Program-made: the position numbers and the translations under genes
Notes under the pieces: generated by a model
Told to the model about the DNA's origin: nothing
Database searches by the model: none
The model's input: the letters and a program-made list of their open reading frames with translations, nothing else
Shown: piece by piece, positions 19,156 through 28,490 of the stretch
Layout of the letters: each line of letters begins with the position of its first letter
How positions within the stretch are numbered: the first letter of the stretch is position 1
Source of the DNA: Thiohalomonas denitrificans
Lineage (GTDB): Bacteria; Pseudomonadota; Gammaproteobacteria; Thiohalomonadales; Thiohalomonadaceae
Reading direction: 5' to 3'
NCBI RefSeq assembly: GCF_900102855.1
Contig: NZ_FMWD01000004.1
Span: 137,627-201,626, forward strand
Length of the DNA: 64,000 nt

Positions 19156-20148
19156 TCACATCCCCAGCTCGGGGGCCTCCGGCACCAGGCGGTAGCGATC
19201 ATGGGGTTCGAAAAAGTCGATGTCGGGTCCGGCAGGAACGATACCGCGGGGATTCAGCTGCGGGTGGCTGCCGTAGTAGTGCTGCTTGATGTGGTCGAGA
19301 CGAACCGTTTCGGCCACGCCGGGCACCTGGTATAGATCGCGGGTATAGTTCCAGAGATTCGGGTAGTCCACGAGCCGCTTGCGGTTGCATTTGAAGTGCA
19401 GGTAGTACACCGCATCGAAACGGACCAACGTGGTGAACAGACGCCAGTCGGCTTCGGTGACGCGATCCCCCGTCAGAAAGCGCTGATGCGCAAGCTGCTT
19501 TTCGAGCCGGTCCAGAGCGGCAAACAGGGATTCCACCGCTTCGTCGTAGGCCCGCTGACTATGTGCAAAGCCGGCGCGGTAGACGCCGTCATTGACGTTG
19601 TCGTAAACCTCGCGGTTGATGGCATCGATGGCGGGGCGCAGTTTCTCCGGGTAGAAGTCCAGCCGGGCCTCGCCCCAGGCATCGAATTCGCTATTCAGCA
19701 TGCGGATAATCTCCGCAGACTCATTATTGACGATGGTTCCGGTTTCGCGATCGAACAGCGCCGGTACGGTCACGATACCCGTATAGTCCGCTCTGGCGCG
19801 GGTGTAGACCTCGTAGAGATAGCGTGACCCGAACAGATGGTCCTCGGTGCAACCGTCACACTCACCGAAGTGCCAGCTCTCCGGCCCCATCAGCGGATGA
19901 ACCACCGAGACACTGATGACCTCTTCCAGCTTCTTCAGCTTGCGGAGGATGAGCGTACGGTGGGCCCAGGGGCAGGCATGTGAGACGTAGAGATGATAGC
20001 GCCCCGGTTCGGCTCTGAATCCCGATGAGCCGTCGGCCGTGACCCGATCATGGAAAACACTCGTACGGCGAAGAAAATGCCCTGCGTCATCGGCATCACC
20101 GAAATCCTCCACATCCACCAACTTGCCATCCTTCATCGCCTTCGGCAT
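19156..20148 (-). CDS. Glutathionyl-hydroquinone reductase (GST Xi class, YqjG/ECM4 type)
   Basis: Reduces glutathionyl-hydroquinones using glutathione. It has 330 residues, the family length, with the catalytic Cys in SHACPWAHRTLI (about residue 59), VPALFDRETGTIVNNESAEI near 128 forming the glutathione-binding loop, and a C-terminal helical domain. The dehydrogenase-like FRAEPGRYHLYVS lead-in is typical. It is convergent with tkt, with stop codons 14 bases apart. Confidence 0.92.
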   Translation of the reverse strand: MPKAMKDGKLVDVEDFGDADDAGHFLRRTSVFHDRVTADGSSGFRAEPGRYHLYVSHACPWAHRTLILRKLKKLEEVISVSVVHPLMGPESWHFGECDGCTEDHLFGSRYLYEVYTRARADYTGIVTVPALFDRETGTIVNNESAEIIRMLNSEFDAWGEARLDFYPEKLRPAIDAINREVYDNVNDGVYRAGFAHSQRAYDEAVESLFAALDRLEKQLAHQRFLTGDRVTEADWRLFTTLVRFDAVYYLHFKCNRKRLVDYPNLWNYTRDLYQVPGVAETVRLDHIKQHYYGSHPQLNPRGIVPAGPDIDFFEPHDRYRLVPEAPELGM

Positions 20149-20185
20149 AGCCTGTAGCCTCTCTGATCACACTATCAAAAACCCA

Positions 20186-21376
20186 CTACCGCGCGGTTAC
20201 GCTTCCCAATCCGATACCCCTTTCCAGGGCCGCCTCGGCCAACAGATACATGGCGGCATTCCAGGATTGACCACGCATGCCCCTCGGCTCCGCGGTCTGG
20301 CCGTGAAACCACTCGAAAAAACCCCAGTCCCCGATACGACCGGCCTCGGCAATCCCCTCCAGCGTCTCCTCGGCCTCACTGCGACGACCGAGCTGCAGCA
20401 GCGCCATCGCCCAGAAGCCGCCGATATACGGCCAGGCCCCGCCATTGTGATACTGGTGCGGACGATTTTGCTGATGACGGTCCATATAGGAGCGCCACAA
20501 CGATTCACCCGGTTCGATCGGTCGACAGACGCTGCGCACGGGAAACGGTGCGCCGACCCCTGCCCGCGACAGGGTCTCCACCACCCGCTCGGCAGGGTCG
20601 GGCTCGGCCAGACCGAACAGTACTGCCAGAAGATTCCCGAACACGTCGCCCTCCTCTCCCCAAACACTGAGATTGATGAAGGAGAGATAGAGGCTGCTCC
20701 CGCATGAGGCATCCAGTACGTAATCGGTCAGCAAGCGCAGACGCCTGTAGTCAGGCCGCTCCCGTGAAAAGGGGAAAAACAGGTGATTGAAGTGGTACTT
20801 GGTCTCTTCGGCATGCGGCCAGTCGAACAACTGCTTGACGTGATACCAGAGCGCATTGGTGTAGAGGACATAGCCCGAACGGGGCATGATATCCGCCCAG
20901 TCACTGGCCTCATTCTGCTGCAGGAGGAACAGCCGCGGGTGCTCCTGGCAGTGCAGCCATTGCAGCGCCGCGTCAATGCGGTGGCGCAGCTCCGCCTCCA
21001 AGCGCTCTTCGGGCAGTTGGCGGGCGACCCAGCGTACTGCGATCAACCACCAGAGGGTGGCATCAATGCAACCCACATACCAGAAATCCGGTTCCTTCCC
21101 TTCCGGATCGACATACTTGGGGATCTGACCATTCTCCGCCTGGTGCTCGGCCAAAGTGATCAGGCTTGCACGGGCCCCCTTCAACAGTTCGGGCTCGCCG
21201 CTGATCGCCATTCCCAGTGCGCAGATCGCCGCATCGCGGCCGAAGATCCGTGTATAACGGCGCGCCTCCGCTTCCTTAGTGCGTGAGGCTGCCAGCACCC
21301 CCGCCGGAGTGGTGTTTTTCCTTAGCAGTTCAATCGCGGCAGTATGGGCCGCCGCACGCAGTTGCAAATCACTCAT
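20186..21376 (-). CDS. Putative (alpha/alpha)6-barrel glycosidase (amylo-1,6-glucosidase or invertase-like)
   Basis: A 396-residue soluble protein. FGRDAAICALGMA near residue 44, GCIDATLWWLIAVRW near 102, HNGGAWPYIGGFWAMALL near 311 and SWNAAMYLLAEAAL near 373 are the active-site helices of the glycogen-debranching-C / GH63 / GH100-like six-hairpin family. Likely acid-base residues are Asp in GRD or CIDAT. The substrate cannot be told: glycogen branches or a disaccharide are both possible. No signal peptide. The alpha-glucan genes lie 16 kb away. Confidence 0.75.
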   Translation of the reverse strand: MSDLQLRAAAHTAAIELLRKNTTPAGVLAASRTKEAEARRYTRIFGRDAAICALGMAISGEPELLKGARASLITLAEHQAENGQIPKYVDPEGKEPDFWYVGCIDATLWWLIAVRWVARQLPEERLEAELRHRIDAALQWLHCQEHPRLFLLQQNEASDWADIMPRSGYVLYTNALWYHVKQLFDWPHAEETKYHFNHLFFPFSRERPDYRRLRLLTDYVLDASCGSSLYLSFINLSVWGEEGDVFGNLLAVLFGLAEPDPAERVVETLSRAGVGAPFPVRSVCRPIEPGESLWRSYMDRHQQNRPHQYHNGGAWPYIGGFWAMALLQLGRRSEAEETLEGIAEAGRIGDWGFFEWFHGQTAEPRGMRGQSWNAAMYLLAEAALERGIGLGSVTAR

Positions 21377-21509
21377 GGCAGCATCCGGATGGTGAATTCG
21401 CCGGCAAAGGACTCTCCCTTCATAGTAACGTATCGTAAGCAGGCAAGCGGTTGCCTCGAAGTACGCAGGGTCGAGCTGCAGGTCGGCCTCCAGGGCGTCA
21501 CCGAGTCAC

Positions 21510-21530
21510 GGCGCATTCCGAGAATGCGCC
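21510..21530. repeat. Short dispersed hairpin repeat (GCGCATTC type)
   Basis: GGCGCATTC, CGA, GAATGCGCC form a perfect 9-bp stem. The string AGAATGCGCC(C/T)TACG recurs near 26889, 36666 and, reversed, near 50089. It lies in the gap between the glycosidase and recQ-like genes. Confidence 0.6.
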
Positions 21531-21613
21531 CTACGACCGCACCCCCTCGACTTTTTCGATGAAGGCTGCACAATGGGCAACCTGGATGCCCTTTCAAAAT
21601 GCAGGAGTATGGA

Positions 21614-23560
21614 ATGCCTGAACGGATTCAAGCCACCCTGAAGCAGTACTTCGGCTACGACGAACTCCTTCCCGGCCAGCTGGAGGTCATGCAGCACCTG
21701 CTGGCCGGCAAATCCACGGCAGCGGTTTTCCCCACCGGCGGCGGCAAATCCCTCTGCTATCAACTACCGGCCCTGCTGCTGCCCGGCGTTACCGTGGTGG
21801 TTTCACCGCTTATCGCCCTGATGAAGGATCAAATCGATGCCCTCACCGCGCGCGGCATCGCCGCCCGACGGCTGGACTCGACCCTGAGCGCCGACGAGTA
21901 CCGCACGGTGATGGAGCAACTTCGTGACGGCACGCTGCGCATGCTCTATGTCGCCCCGGAGCGGTTCAACAACGAACGCTTCCGTGAGGCCATCTCCCGG
22001 GTGCGCGTATCCCTGTTCGCGGTCGACGAGGCGCACTGCCTCTCGGAATGGGGCCACAATTTCCGGCCCGACTACCTCAAGCTGGCCGGCTTTGCCCGCG
22101 ACATCGAGAGCGAGCGTGTGCTGGCGCTGACCGCCACCGCGACACCGCCGGTGCTGGAGGATATCTGCCGCATCTTCGCTATCGCCCCCGAGTGCGCAGT
22201 ACGCACCGGTTTTTACCGTCCCAACCTGCAACTGATCACCACTCCGGTCAGCCCCGGGCAACGGGATTCGCTGCTGCTGAAGGAACTGGAGAGCCATCCG
22301 CCCGGCGCCACCATCGTCTATGTCACCCTGCAGAAGAGTGCCGAAGCAGTCGCCGACAAACTTGCCGCCGCCGGCTGGCCGGCCCGTGCCTACCATGCGG
22401 GCATGAAGGACGAACAGCGCACCGCCGTGCAGGAGTGGTTCATGGCTTCGGACGATGCGGTGGTGGTGGCGACCATCGCCTTCGGCATGGGCGTCGACAA
22501 AGCCGACATCCGTTACGTCTATCACTACAACCCACCCAAATCCCTGGAGAACTACGCCCAGGAGATCGGCCGCGCCGGACGCGATGGCCAGCCCTCCCGC
22601 TGCCACCTGCTGTTCTGTCGCGACGACCTCAACGTACTGGAGAACTTCATCTACGGCGACACGCCGGAGGAGAACTCGCTGCAGGGGCTGATTCAGGAGC
22701 TGTTCACCGGGGAGCCCGAGTTCGACCTCGCCCTGCATGAACTCTCCGCCCGCCACGATATCCGTCCACTGGTGCTACGTACCCTGCTGACCTACCTGGA
22801 ACTGGACGGCCTGCTGGAGGGTGGCACCCCGTTCTACTCCGAGTATAAATTCAAGCCGCTACTGAGTTCCGGTGAGATCCTGAGCCGCTTCGAAGGGGAG
22901 CGAAAGACCTTTCTGGAAGGGGTGTTCCGGCAAGCGAAGAAGGGCCGCAGCTGGCTTGGCTTGGACCCCGGCGTCGCAGCGAATGCCCTGCACTGTCCGC
23001 GCGATCGGGTGATCCGTGCGCTGGACTGGCTCGGCGAGCAGGGAATGCTGGAGGTCAAGGCCGCCGGCGTGCGCCATCGTTACCGGCGCCTGCAGACACC
23101 GGATGACCGCGATGCACTTGCCACGTCACTGCACCAGCGTCTGCTGAAGCGGGAACAGGCCGAGATGGGGCGCCTGCGACAGGTGCTCGACTTGGCCGCG
23201 TTGCAGGATTGTCGCAGCGCAGCCCTCGCCGCCCACTTCGGCGAGACTCTCAAGGCACCTTGCGGCCACTGCAGCGGGTGCGGGGGAGAGGCGTCCCGGC
23301 TGCCCGAAGCGCAGAAGGTGGTCATCCCGTCGGGGCTCACCGACAAACTCGCCCCGCTACTGGCCGAAAAGGGCGACGTACTGGCGTCTCCCCGAACCAT
23401 CGCTCGTTTTCTGTGCGGGGTATCATCGCCGAGACTGAGCCGGGCCAAACTGAGCGGGCATGCACTATTCGGCGCATTGGCGGAGGTGCCGTTCGGACAA
23501 GTGATGTCGTGGGCGCAGTCGCTTGAGACCGCGCCGGCCGAACTCGACGCATTAGAGTAA
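21614..23560 (+). CDS. RecQ-family ATP-dependent DNA helicase
   Basis: 3'-5' superfamily 2 helicase. It has 648 residues with the helicase core in about 1-340: Walker A TGGGKS (41-46), DEAH box in AVDEAHCLSEWGHNFRPDY near 142, LALTATATP near 177 and QEIGRAGRDGQPS near 318. The zinc-binding Cys cluster (CGHCSGC) lies near residue 537, about 140 residues later than in E. coli RecQ, with a winged-helix-like segment in between and no obvious HRDC domain. Start ATG at 21614 is favoured by AGGAG eight bases upstream over the ATG at 21599. It is likely a RecQ paralogue of the later-zinc type. Confidence 0.9.
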   Translation: MPERIQATLKQYFGYDELLPGQLEVMQHLLAGKSTAAVFPTGGGKSLCYQLPALLLPGVTVVVSPLIALMKDQIDALTARGIAARRLDSTLSADEYRTVMEQLRDGTLRMLYVAPERFNNERFREAISRVRVSLFAVDEAHCLSEWGHNFRPDYLKLAGFARDIESERVLALTATATPPVLEDICRIFAIAPECAVRTGFYRPNLQLITTPVSPGQRDSLLLKELESHPPGATIVYVTLQKSAEAVADKLAAAGWPARAYHAGMKDEQRTAVQEWFMASDDAVVVATIAFGMGVDKADIRYVYHYNPPKSLENYAQEIGRAGRDGQPSRCHLLFCRDDLNVLENFIYGDTPEENSLQGLIQELFTGEPEFDLALHELSARHDIRPLVLRTLLTYLELDGLLEGGTPFYSEYKFKPLLSSGEILSRFEGERKTFLEGVFRQAKKGRSWLGLDPGVAANALHCPRDRVIRALDWLGEQGMLEVKAAGVRHRYRRLQTPDDRDALATSLHQRLLKREQAEMGRLRQVLDLAALQDCRSAALAAHFGETLKAPCGHCSGCGGEASRLPEAQKVVIPSGLTDKLAPLLAEKGDVLASPRTIARFLCGVSSPRLSRAKLSGHALFGALAEVPFGQVMSWAQSLETAPAELDALE

Positions 23561-23565
23561 ATCCC

Positions 23566-25251
23566 GTGAAGTCGTGGCTGTCCAGGTTCGCCCTGCTTGC
23601 ACTGATTCTGGCAGCGTTCGCGGCCGGTGCCGATTGCCCGTCGGTCGATACCGCTTCCATTCATGCCATGAAGGGTTATACGTCGCCACGTATTCCGCTG
23701 GGCAAGGAAGTCACGGTAGAGGGCATCGTCAACGGCAGCTTCCTCGGTGGTGACCGCCTGGGGGGCTTTTATCTTCAGTCGCAAGGCTCCGCCGAAGGGG
23801 GCCTTCCGGCCGGGATTTTCGTCTATGCACCGCAGCCGGGGAAAAACGCGTTGGCGAAACTGACGCCCGGTAGCCGTATCCAGCTCACCGGACGCATCAA
23901 GAAGTACAAGGGGCAGATCCAGCTCACGCGACCGAAGGCGATCCGTCACTGTGGCGAGACGAAACTGCCGAAGCCGACGATGCTCACTCTTCCCGCCGAT
24001 CAAGGCCGACTGGCCCGCTTCGAGGGATTACTTGTGCGCCTGACCCAGCCCCTCACAGTATCTGGAAACGGCGATCTGCTGCGCCACGGGAGCCTCGCTC
24101 TCTCACAAGGCGGACGCCTGTTTCGTCCCACCCAGGCACCCGGCATCGATGGTCGGGAAAACGCAAGCCGACGGATCCTGCTGGACGACGGCAGCTACCG
24201 GGCCCGGCCGCAGCCCATCCCCTATCTGGACGCCGACGGCACTCGCCGGGTGGGGAGCCATGTGAGCAATCTCGAGGGGATCCTGGCTTACGCCTTCGGT
24301 GAATACCGCGTCCACCCGACTGAGGTGCCCACATTTCAAGCTACCAATCCGCGCCCCGAAACACCGCAGGCCCCGGACGGCCGCTGGCGTGTGGCGGTAT
24401 TCAATATCGAAAACTACTTCACCACCCTCGGCAGCCGCGGTGCGGATAATCAGCGTGAACTAAAGCGGCAGACCGGCAAGCTGCTAAAAGCAATTCAGAC
24501 CCTGGAAGCGGACGTGCTGGCCCTTGCCGAAATCGAAAACAGGGAGCACTCCCTGCAAACACTGGTCACACAGCTCAACCGGAATGCGCCGCCCGGCGCA
24601 CGCTACCGCGCTGTGAAGCCGCCCCGAGGCAGCGGGCAGGATGCCATCCGATCGGCACTTGTCTATCGTGCGGATCGACTGGTGGTGGACAGGGCACGCA
24701 GTGACTTCGACCCGGCCCACTCAAGACCACCGCTGGCCGCTCTTTTCAGGCCGCGACAAAAGGGTGCCCGTCCCTTCGGCGTCATCGCTATCCACTTCAA
24801 GTCGAAATCCGGCTGTCCAACGTCAGGCGATGTGGACAGGGGACAGGGCTGCTGGAATCTCCGGCGCATGGCACAAGCAGAGGCACTGCTCGAGTTTGCC
24901 CGCACCATCAGTCGCGAAACCGGAGTGGACGAATGGCTGGTGGCGGGCGACGTAAACGCCTATAGCGACGAGGCGCCGGTACGAAGGCTTAAAAAAGATG
25001 GGCTTACCGATCTTATCACCGCACATGTGCCGCAGGACCAGCGCTACACCTATGTCTACCGGGGCGAATCGGGATACCTGGATTACGCCCTGGCCACCTC
25101 GAAGTTGGTGCGGCGGGTACGCGGCGTGAGCATGTGGCACATCAATGCCGACGAGCCGCCCTTTCTCACCTACCACGGCGACCCGAACCGGGCGACTGGC
25201 ACTCCCTACCGCTCCTCGGACCACGACCCGATCGTGGTGGGACTGGACTAG
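23566..25251 (+). CDS. Secreted ExeM/NucH-type endonuclease
   Basis: Extracellular or periplasmic nuclease of the endonuclease/exonuclease/phosphatase fold. It has 561 residues from a GTG start, a signal peptide (about 1-21, LALILAAFAAG), an OB-fold-like domain (about 40-260, GKEVTVEGIVNG and TGRIKKYKGQIQL), and a catalytic domain from about 275. Catalytic landmarks are VFNIENYF, LALAEIENRE, IAIHFKSKSG, VAGDVNAY and YRSSDHDPIVVGL. It starts 5 bases after the recQ-like gene and is probably co-transcribed. Confidence 0.9.
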   Translation: MKSWLSRFALLALILAAFAAGADCPSVDTASIHAMKGYTSPRIPLGKEVTVEGIVNGSFLGGDRLGGFYLQSQGSAEGGLPAGIFVYAPQPGKNALAKLTPGSRIQLTGRIKKYKGQIQLTRPKAIRHCGETKLPKPTMLTLPADQGRLARFEGLLVRLTQPLTVSGNGDLLRHGSLALSQGGRLFRPTQAPGIDGRENASRRILLDDGSYRARPQPIPYLDADGTRRVGSHVSNLEGILAYAFGEYRVHPTEVPTFQATNPRPETPQAPDGRWRVAVFNIENYFTTLGSRGADNQRELKRQTGKLLKAIQTLEADVLALAEIENREHSLQTLVTQLNRNAPPGARYRAVKPPRGSGQDAIRSALVYRADRLVVDRARSDFDPAHSRPPLAALFRPRQKGARPFGVIAIHFKSKSGCPTSGDVDRGQGCWNLRRMAQAEALLEFARTISRETGVDEWLVAGDVNAYSDEAPVRRLKKDGLTDLITAHVPQDQRYTYVYRGESGYLDYALATSKLVRRVRGVSMWHINADEPPFLTYHGDPNRATGTPYRSSDHDPIVVGLD

Positions 25252-25270
25252 CCGTTATTCAGGACGCAGA

Positions 25271-25288
25271 GGCCGGTTATCACCGGCC
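25271..25288. terminator. Weak hairpin between convergent genes
   Basis: GGCCGGT, TATC, ACCGGCC: a perfect 7-bp stem in the gap between the nuclease gene and the convergent small lipoprotein gene. It lacks a T-tract, so it is only a candidate. Confidence 0.35.
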
Positions 25289-25317
25289 CCTGATAGCGGC
25301 TGCATTGCAGCCACGCG

Positions 25318-25494
25318 TTAGTTTGTCTGTTCCTCGGCCCCTTCGCCCAGCTCCTCGATTCCTTCACCGGTCTCCTCGACGGCCTCATCGACTTCCTCGC
25401 CAGCCCGTTCGGCAGGCCCTTCGCGCTCGCAGCCCCCGATAGCAAACATCGCCATCAGAATGATTGCAGCCGCCCATCGCGTTCCTGAACGCAT
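25318..25494 (-). CDS. Small acidic lipoprotein
   Basis: A 58-residue precursor with a signal peptide ending in the lipobox-like FAIGGC, then a highly acidic mature chain built of near-repeats of EE-x-x-EE(A/G) (VDEAVEETGEGIEELGEG). Start ATG at 25494 after AAGGAGGT. It recalls entericidin-like small lipoproteins in size and layout, but the sequence match is not close. Function unknown. Confidence 0.75.
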   Translation of the reverse strand: MRSGTRWAAAIILMAMFAIGGCEREGPAERAGEEVDEAVEETGEGIEELGEGAEEQTN

Positions 25495-25640
25495 AATGAC
25501 CTCCTTGTTTCCGATTTGAACTGATCCACCACCACACAACACAGCCGTGACGAAATGGTTCGCCTCTCGGCACGGTATCTCGGAAAGTCCCCAATCTGAG
25601 CTCCGTCTCCAGATCTTAGCAGCCTATCGGGTTGTAGCTG

Positions 25641-25913
25641 CTAAACGAACCGAGGCTTCACACCAGCGATTCCCTCGGGCAGGGGTTCATCGCTTTGATA
25701 GAAGATAATGCTCCATCGTTTCCCTGCGTCTTCATAGCGAAGGATGTAGAGATCATCGTCTTCGCCACGGATTTTGACATAACCGATATCAGAGCCGGGC
25801 CAGCGATCCAGAACCTCGGCGACGGAGCGTTCGATGCCTGCAATGCGGAAGCTCAGGGGCTCCGGAACGCCTGCGGGTCCCTGCTGCCAATGGACTTCAG
25901 CTTCCAGCGCCAT
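25641..25913 (-). CDS. Hypothetical protein downstream of msrB
   Basis: A 90-residue soluble protein (MALEAEVHWQQ to GVKPRFV) with alternating hydrophobic pattern typical of beta-sheet (YVKIRGEDDDLYILRYED). It overlaps the last 17 bases of msrB on the same strand, which implies translational coupling. An adjacent ATG at 25916 is an alternative start. No family recognised. Confidence 0.7.
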   Translation of the reverse strand: MALEAEVHWQQGPAGVPEPLSFRIAGIERSVAEVLDRWPGSDIGYVKIRGEDDDLYILRYEDAGKRWSIIFYQSDEPLPEGIAGVKPRFV

Positions 25914-26313
25914 CATCGCCCCGCTGCTCGAAATCGAGCGCCGCGGAGTTGATACAGTAGCGCTGTCCGGTGGGCGCGGGCCCATCATCAAAGACATGCC
26001 CAAGATGTGAACCGCAGCGCGCGCAGCGCACCTCGACGCGGGTCATGCCGTAACTGCGATCCGTTCGGGTCTCAAGGGCCTCCCCCGAAGCCGGCGCCCA
26101 AAAGCTTGGCCAGCCGCTGCCAGACTCGTACTTCTGATCAGAACTGAACAGCTCCGCCCCGCACGCCCCACAATGATAGATGCCGGTTTCCTGGTTCCGA
26201 TAATACTTGCCGGTAAAAGCGGGCTCGGTTCCCGCCTCACGGAGTATCCGATACTTTTCGGGGTCCAGTTCCGCGCGCCACTGCTCTTCGTCTTTCTCGA
26301 TGCGCTCAGCCAT
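25897..26313 (-). CDS. msrB: Peptide methionine-R-sulfoxide reductase
   Basis: Repairs oxidised methionine in proteins. It has 138 residues with two structural-zinc CxxC pairs (CGAC near 48, CARC near 97), the substrate-binding SGWPSFW near 68, GHVFDDGPAPTGQRYC near 104 and the catalytic Cys in RYCINSAAL near 119. It is cytosolic, with no signal peptide. It overlaps the small gene downstream. Confidence 0.96.
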   Translation of the reverse strand: MAERIEKDEEQWRAELDPEKYRILREAGTEPAFTGKYYRNQETGIYHCGACGAELFSSDQKYESGSGWPSFWAPASGEALETRTDRSYGMTRVEVRCARCGSHLGHVFDDGPAPTGQRYCINSAALDFEQRGDDGAGS

Positions 26314-26447
26314 TATGAAAGTACCATTGCCCGTTTACCTTTGGAGATGGGTCAAAGCGCCGGAGGAAAACCCCTGGCGGCCAGATGACCCCTGATTAAC
26401 TGAAGGATAGCGCTCTGTACTACTTTGGGATAAACGAAGGAGTGTTT

Positions 26448-26753
26448 ATGCGCACTTACACCATCATGCCCGAAAACGGGTTCCACGTGCTCGGGAAAAG
26501 TGACCGCTCAGAAGCCGCGACCATGGTACTCGAAGCCGGAGAGACAACCGGCGGTGCGGATAACCGCCATAGCGGCAGTGACCAGTGGCTCTATGTCCTC
26601 CAGGGGAGTGGAGAGGCCACCGTGGGAGATGCCAGTGTCGGGCTCACCCCGGGAATGCTTCTGCTAATCGAGGCCGGAGAGACCCACCAGGTCAGCGCAT
26701 CACCCGATGGCCCTCTGCAAACGCTGAATTTCTATGCCCCACCAGCGTACTAG
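26448..26753 (+). CDS. Cupin-domain protein
   Basis: A 101-residue single cupin barrel. Motif 1 is around HSGSDQWLYVLQGSGEATVG (residues 42-61) and motif 2 around GETHQVSASPDGPLQTLNFYAP near the end, with a His that may bind metal. The ATG at 26448 has GAAGGAG six bases upstream; a GTG at 26442 is less likely. Substrate unknown. Confidence 0.85.
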   Translation: MRTYTIMPENGFHVLGKSDRSEAATMVLEAGETTGGADNRHSGSDQWLYVLQGSGEATVGDASVGLTPGMLLLIEAGETHQVSASPDGPLQTLNFYAPPAY

Positions 26754-26764
26754 CGGGCGGCGCC

Positions 26765-26905
26765 GGGTGCGTTCTTCAAGTGCACTGTTTCGACGAACCG
26801 GAGTCGCGGCGCATTTATTACCGGGCCCCACAACGGTATGGGGGATCCCGCGAATGCGGCGGCTTTTGAGACACGTTGGGGCGTATCGAGAATGCGCCTT
26901 ACGGG
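26765..26905. repeat. Dispersed repeat, copy 1
   Basis: Non-coding stretch with TGCACTGTT, CGGCGCATTTATTACCGGG, CGGTATGGGGGATCC and AGAATGCGCCTTACGGG. The same blocks in the same order occur at 36465-36680. It supplies the sequence directly upstream of the DUF427 gene's ribosome binding site. Confidence 0.6.
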
Positions 26906-26914
26906 AGGAATGAC

Positions 26915-27586
26915 ATGACCAATTCGCGTCGATGGATGCCGTCACCGAAGCGGGTCCGGGTTCTGCTCCGGGGTCGCACGGTAGCGGACAGCAACCAGGT
27001 CATGCTGGAGCATGGGGGAGGACGCCCTCCGCTCTACTGGTTTCCGCCGGATGATGTCGACCACCGACTCCTGGTCGATACCGGTGCCGGAGGAAAGATA
27101 GTGGTCTGGGATGTGGAAGTGCCTGGCCATCGCGCCCTTCGCACGGCCTATGCCGGAGAGCAGGGTTACATCGGGTTCGTCTGGGATCGAATGGACACCT
27201 GGCTGGAAGAGGACGAGGAAGTTTTTGTCCATCCTCGCGATCCCTTCGTTCGCGTCGATGTACTGCGCAGTTCCCGTTCTATCCGAATAGAAGCCCTGGG
27301 TGAAGTGATCGCCGAAACGCGCCGCCCCACCCTGCTGTTCGAAACCGGGCTGCCCACCCGCTACTATCTGCCGCTGATCGACACACGAGTCGACTGGCTG
27401 AAGCCCAGCGACACTGTCACCCGCTGTCCCTACAAGGGGGAGGCCCACTACTACTCCCTGCGCATCGGCGAGAAGAGCATCGATGACGTGTGCTGGTACT
27501 ACCGCTATCCCACTCAGGAGGTGGCGGCCATCGCCGGTCTGGTCTGCTTCTATCCCGAACGGGTGGACTCGCTGCTGGTGGAATAG
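26915..27586 (+). CDS. DUF427 domain protein
   Basis: A 223-residue soluble protein with the DUF427 beta-rich fold. Typical segments are KRVRVLLRGRTVADS near the start, PLYWFPPDDV, RPTLLFETGLPTRYYLP near 145, CPYKGEAHYYSLR near 178 and VCFYPERVDSLLVE at the end. ATG at 26915 follows GGGAGGAA. Function unknown. Its stop codon is one base from the end of the convergent cysteine peptidase-like gene. Confidence 0.9.
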   Translation: MTNSRRWMPSPKRVRVLLRGRTVADSNQVMLEHGGGRPPLYWFPPDDVDHRLLVDTGAGGKIVVWDVEVPGHRALRTAYAGEQGYIGFVWDRMDTWLEEDEEVFVHPRDPFVRVDVLRSSRSIRIEALGEVIAETRRPTLLFETGLPTRYYLPLIDTRVDWLKPSDTVTRCPYKGEAHYYSLRIGEKSIDDVCWYYRYPTQEVAAIAGLVCFYPERVDSLLVE

Positions 27587-27587
27587 C

Positions 27588-28490
27588 TCAGCGAAGGATC
27601 TCCTCCAGCGTCGCCCGCACATCATCGCGCCACGGGCCCGGCTCCCGAAGGGCGCGACGGGCAAGGCGCTCCGCCTCGGCCTTTTCGCCCCGTTCATTCA
27701 GCAGATGGGCGAGATTGTTGAGAACAGGGACACTGGTCGGCTCCGTCGCTAGGGCCTCACGCAGCAACTGCTCTGCATCGGTCCTGTCGCCCTGACGGTA
27801 GAGGAGCGAAGCGAGTCCCACCCTGGCCGGGGTGCTGTCGGACCAGCGCTGCAAAGCTGTCCTGTACCCCGTTTTGGCCGCCGCAGTCTGGCCCACCGCT
27901 TCCAGATCGATCACCGCACGCAGGTAACGCTGCGGCTCGGCAGTTGCCGGTAGCCGGTCGGGGGGCAGAACAACAACCGCCCAGCGCCCGGCTCGCTTCC
28001 ATGTCCGATAGAAGGTGTCGAGGCTGGAGCGGTAGCGCTGGCGGGTGCCGCTGTGCAGTTCCATGATGCCCGCATCGAGGTCGTAACCGACTGCCACCGC
28101 GTAGTGCCAGCGCGGAGCCCATCCAAAAGCCAGGTTCTGGAGCACCAGCACCGGGTGTCCGGCCTGCAGTTCCGCTACCAGGCTTTCGAGCGAAGGCTCC
28201 AGGAGATAGGTCAACCGCCCCTGCCGACGGCCCTCCGCCAGCAGCTCCGCCTGCAAGGCACCCTCCCGTCCTGGCAGATAGACCCACTCCGCCAGTTGTT
28301 CCGGCGTCGCCGCGGCACCGGACCAACCCAGCACCGAGGCGAGAGCCGCCGGACCGCAGTGGTGCAGGGTCTGAGGAAAAAACGGTGCCGATACCCGCGC
28401 CTGCGGCGCGTCAGAAGCCGGCAGAGTCGGTGCGCCGGCACAGCCGATCAGCCCCGCCACCAGGGTGGTGAGGAGGAGAGATCGAATCAC
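27588..28490 (-). CDS. PA2778-like C39-type cysteine peptidase lipoprotein with TPR repeats
   Basis: A 300-residue precursor: lipoprotein signal (LVAGLIGC), peptidase-C39-like domain (about 35-165) with catalytic Cys in HHCGPAALASVL and His in PRWHYAVAVGYD, then tetratricopeptide-like helices (about 185-300, GLASLLYRQGDRTDAEQLLREAL). It overlaps the 3' end of the upstream gene by 4 bases (ATGA type). The pair corresponds to PA2778/PA2779 of Pseudomonas aeruginosa. Role not established. Confidence 0.88.
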   Translation of the reverse strand: MIRSLLLTTLVAGLIGCAGAPTLPASDAPQARVSAPFFPQTLHHCGPAALASVLGWSGAAATPEQLAEWVYLPGREGALQAELLAEGRRQGRLTYLLEPSLESLVAELQAGHPVLVLQNLAFGWAPRWHYAVAVGYDLDAGIMELHSGTRQRYRSSLDTFYRTWKRAGRWAVVVLPPDRLPATAEPQRYLRAVIDLEAVGQTAAAKTGYRTALQRWSDSTPARVGLASLLYRQGDRTDAEQLLREALATEPTSVPVLNNLAHLLNERGEKAEAERLARRALREPGPWRDDVRATLEEILR

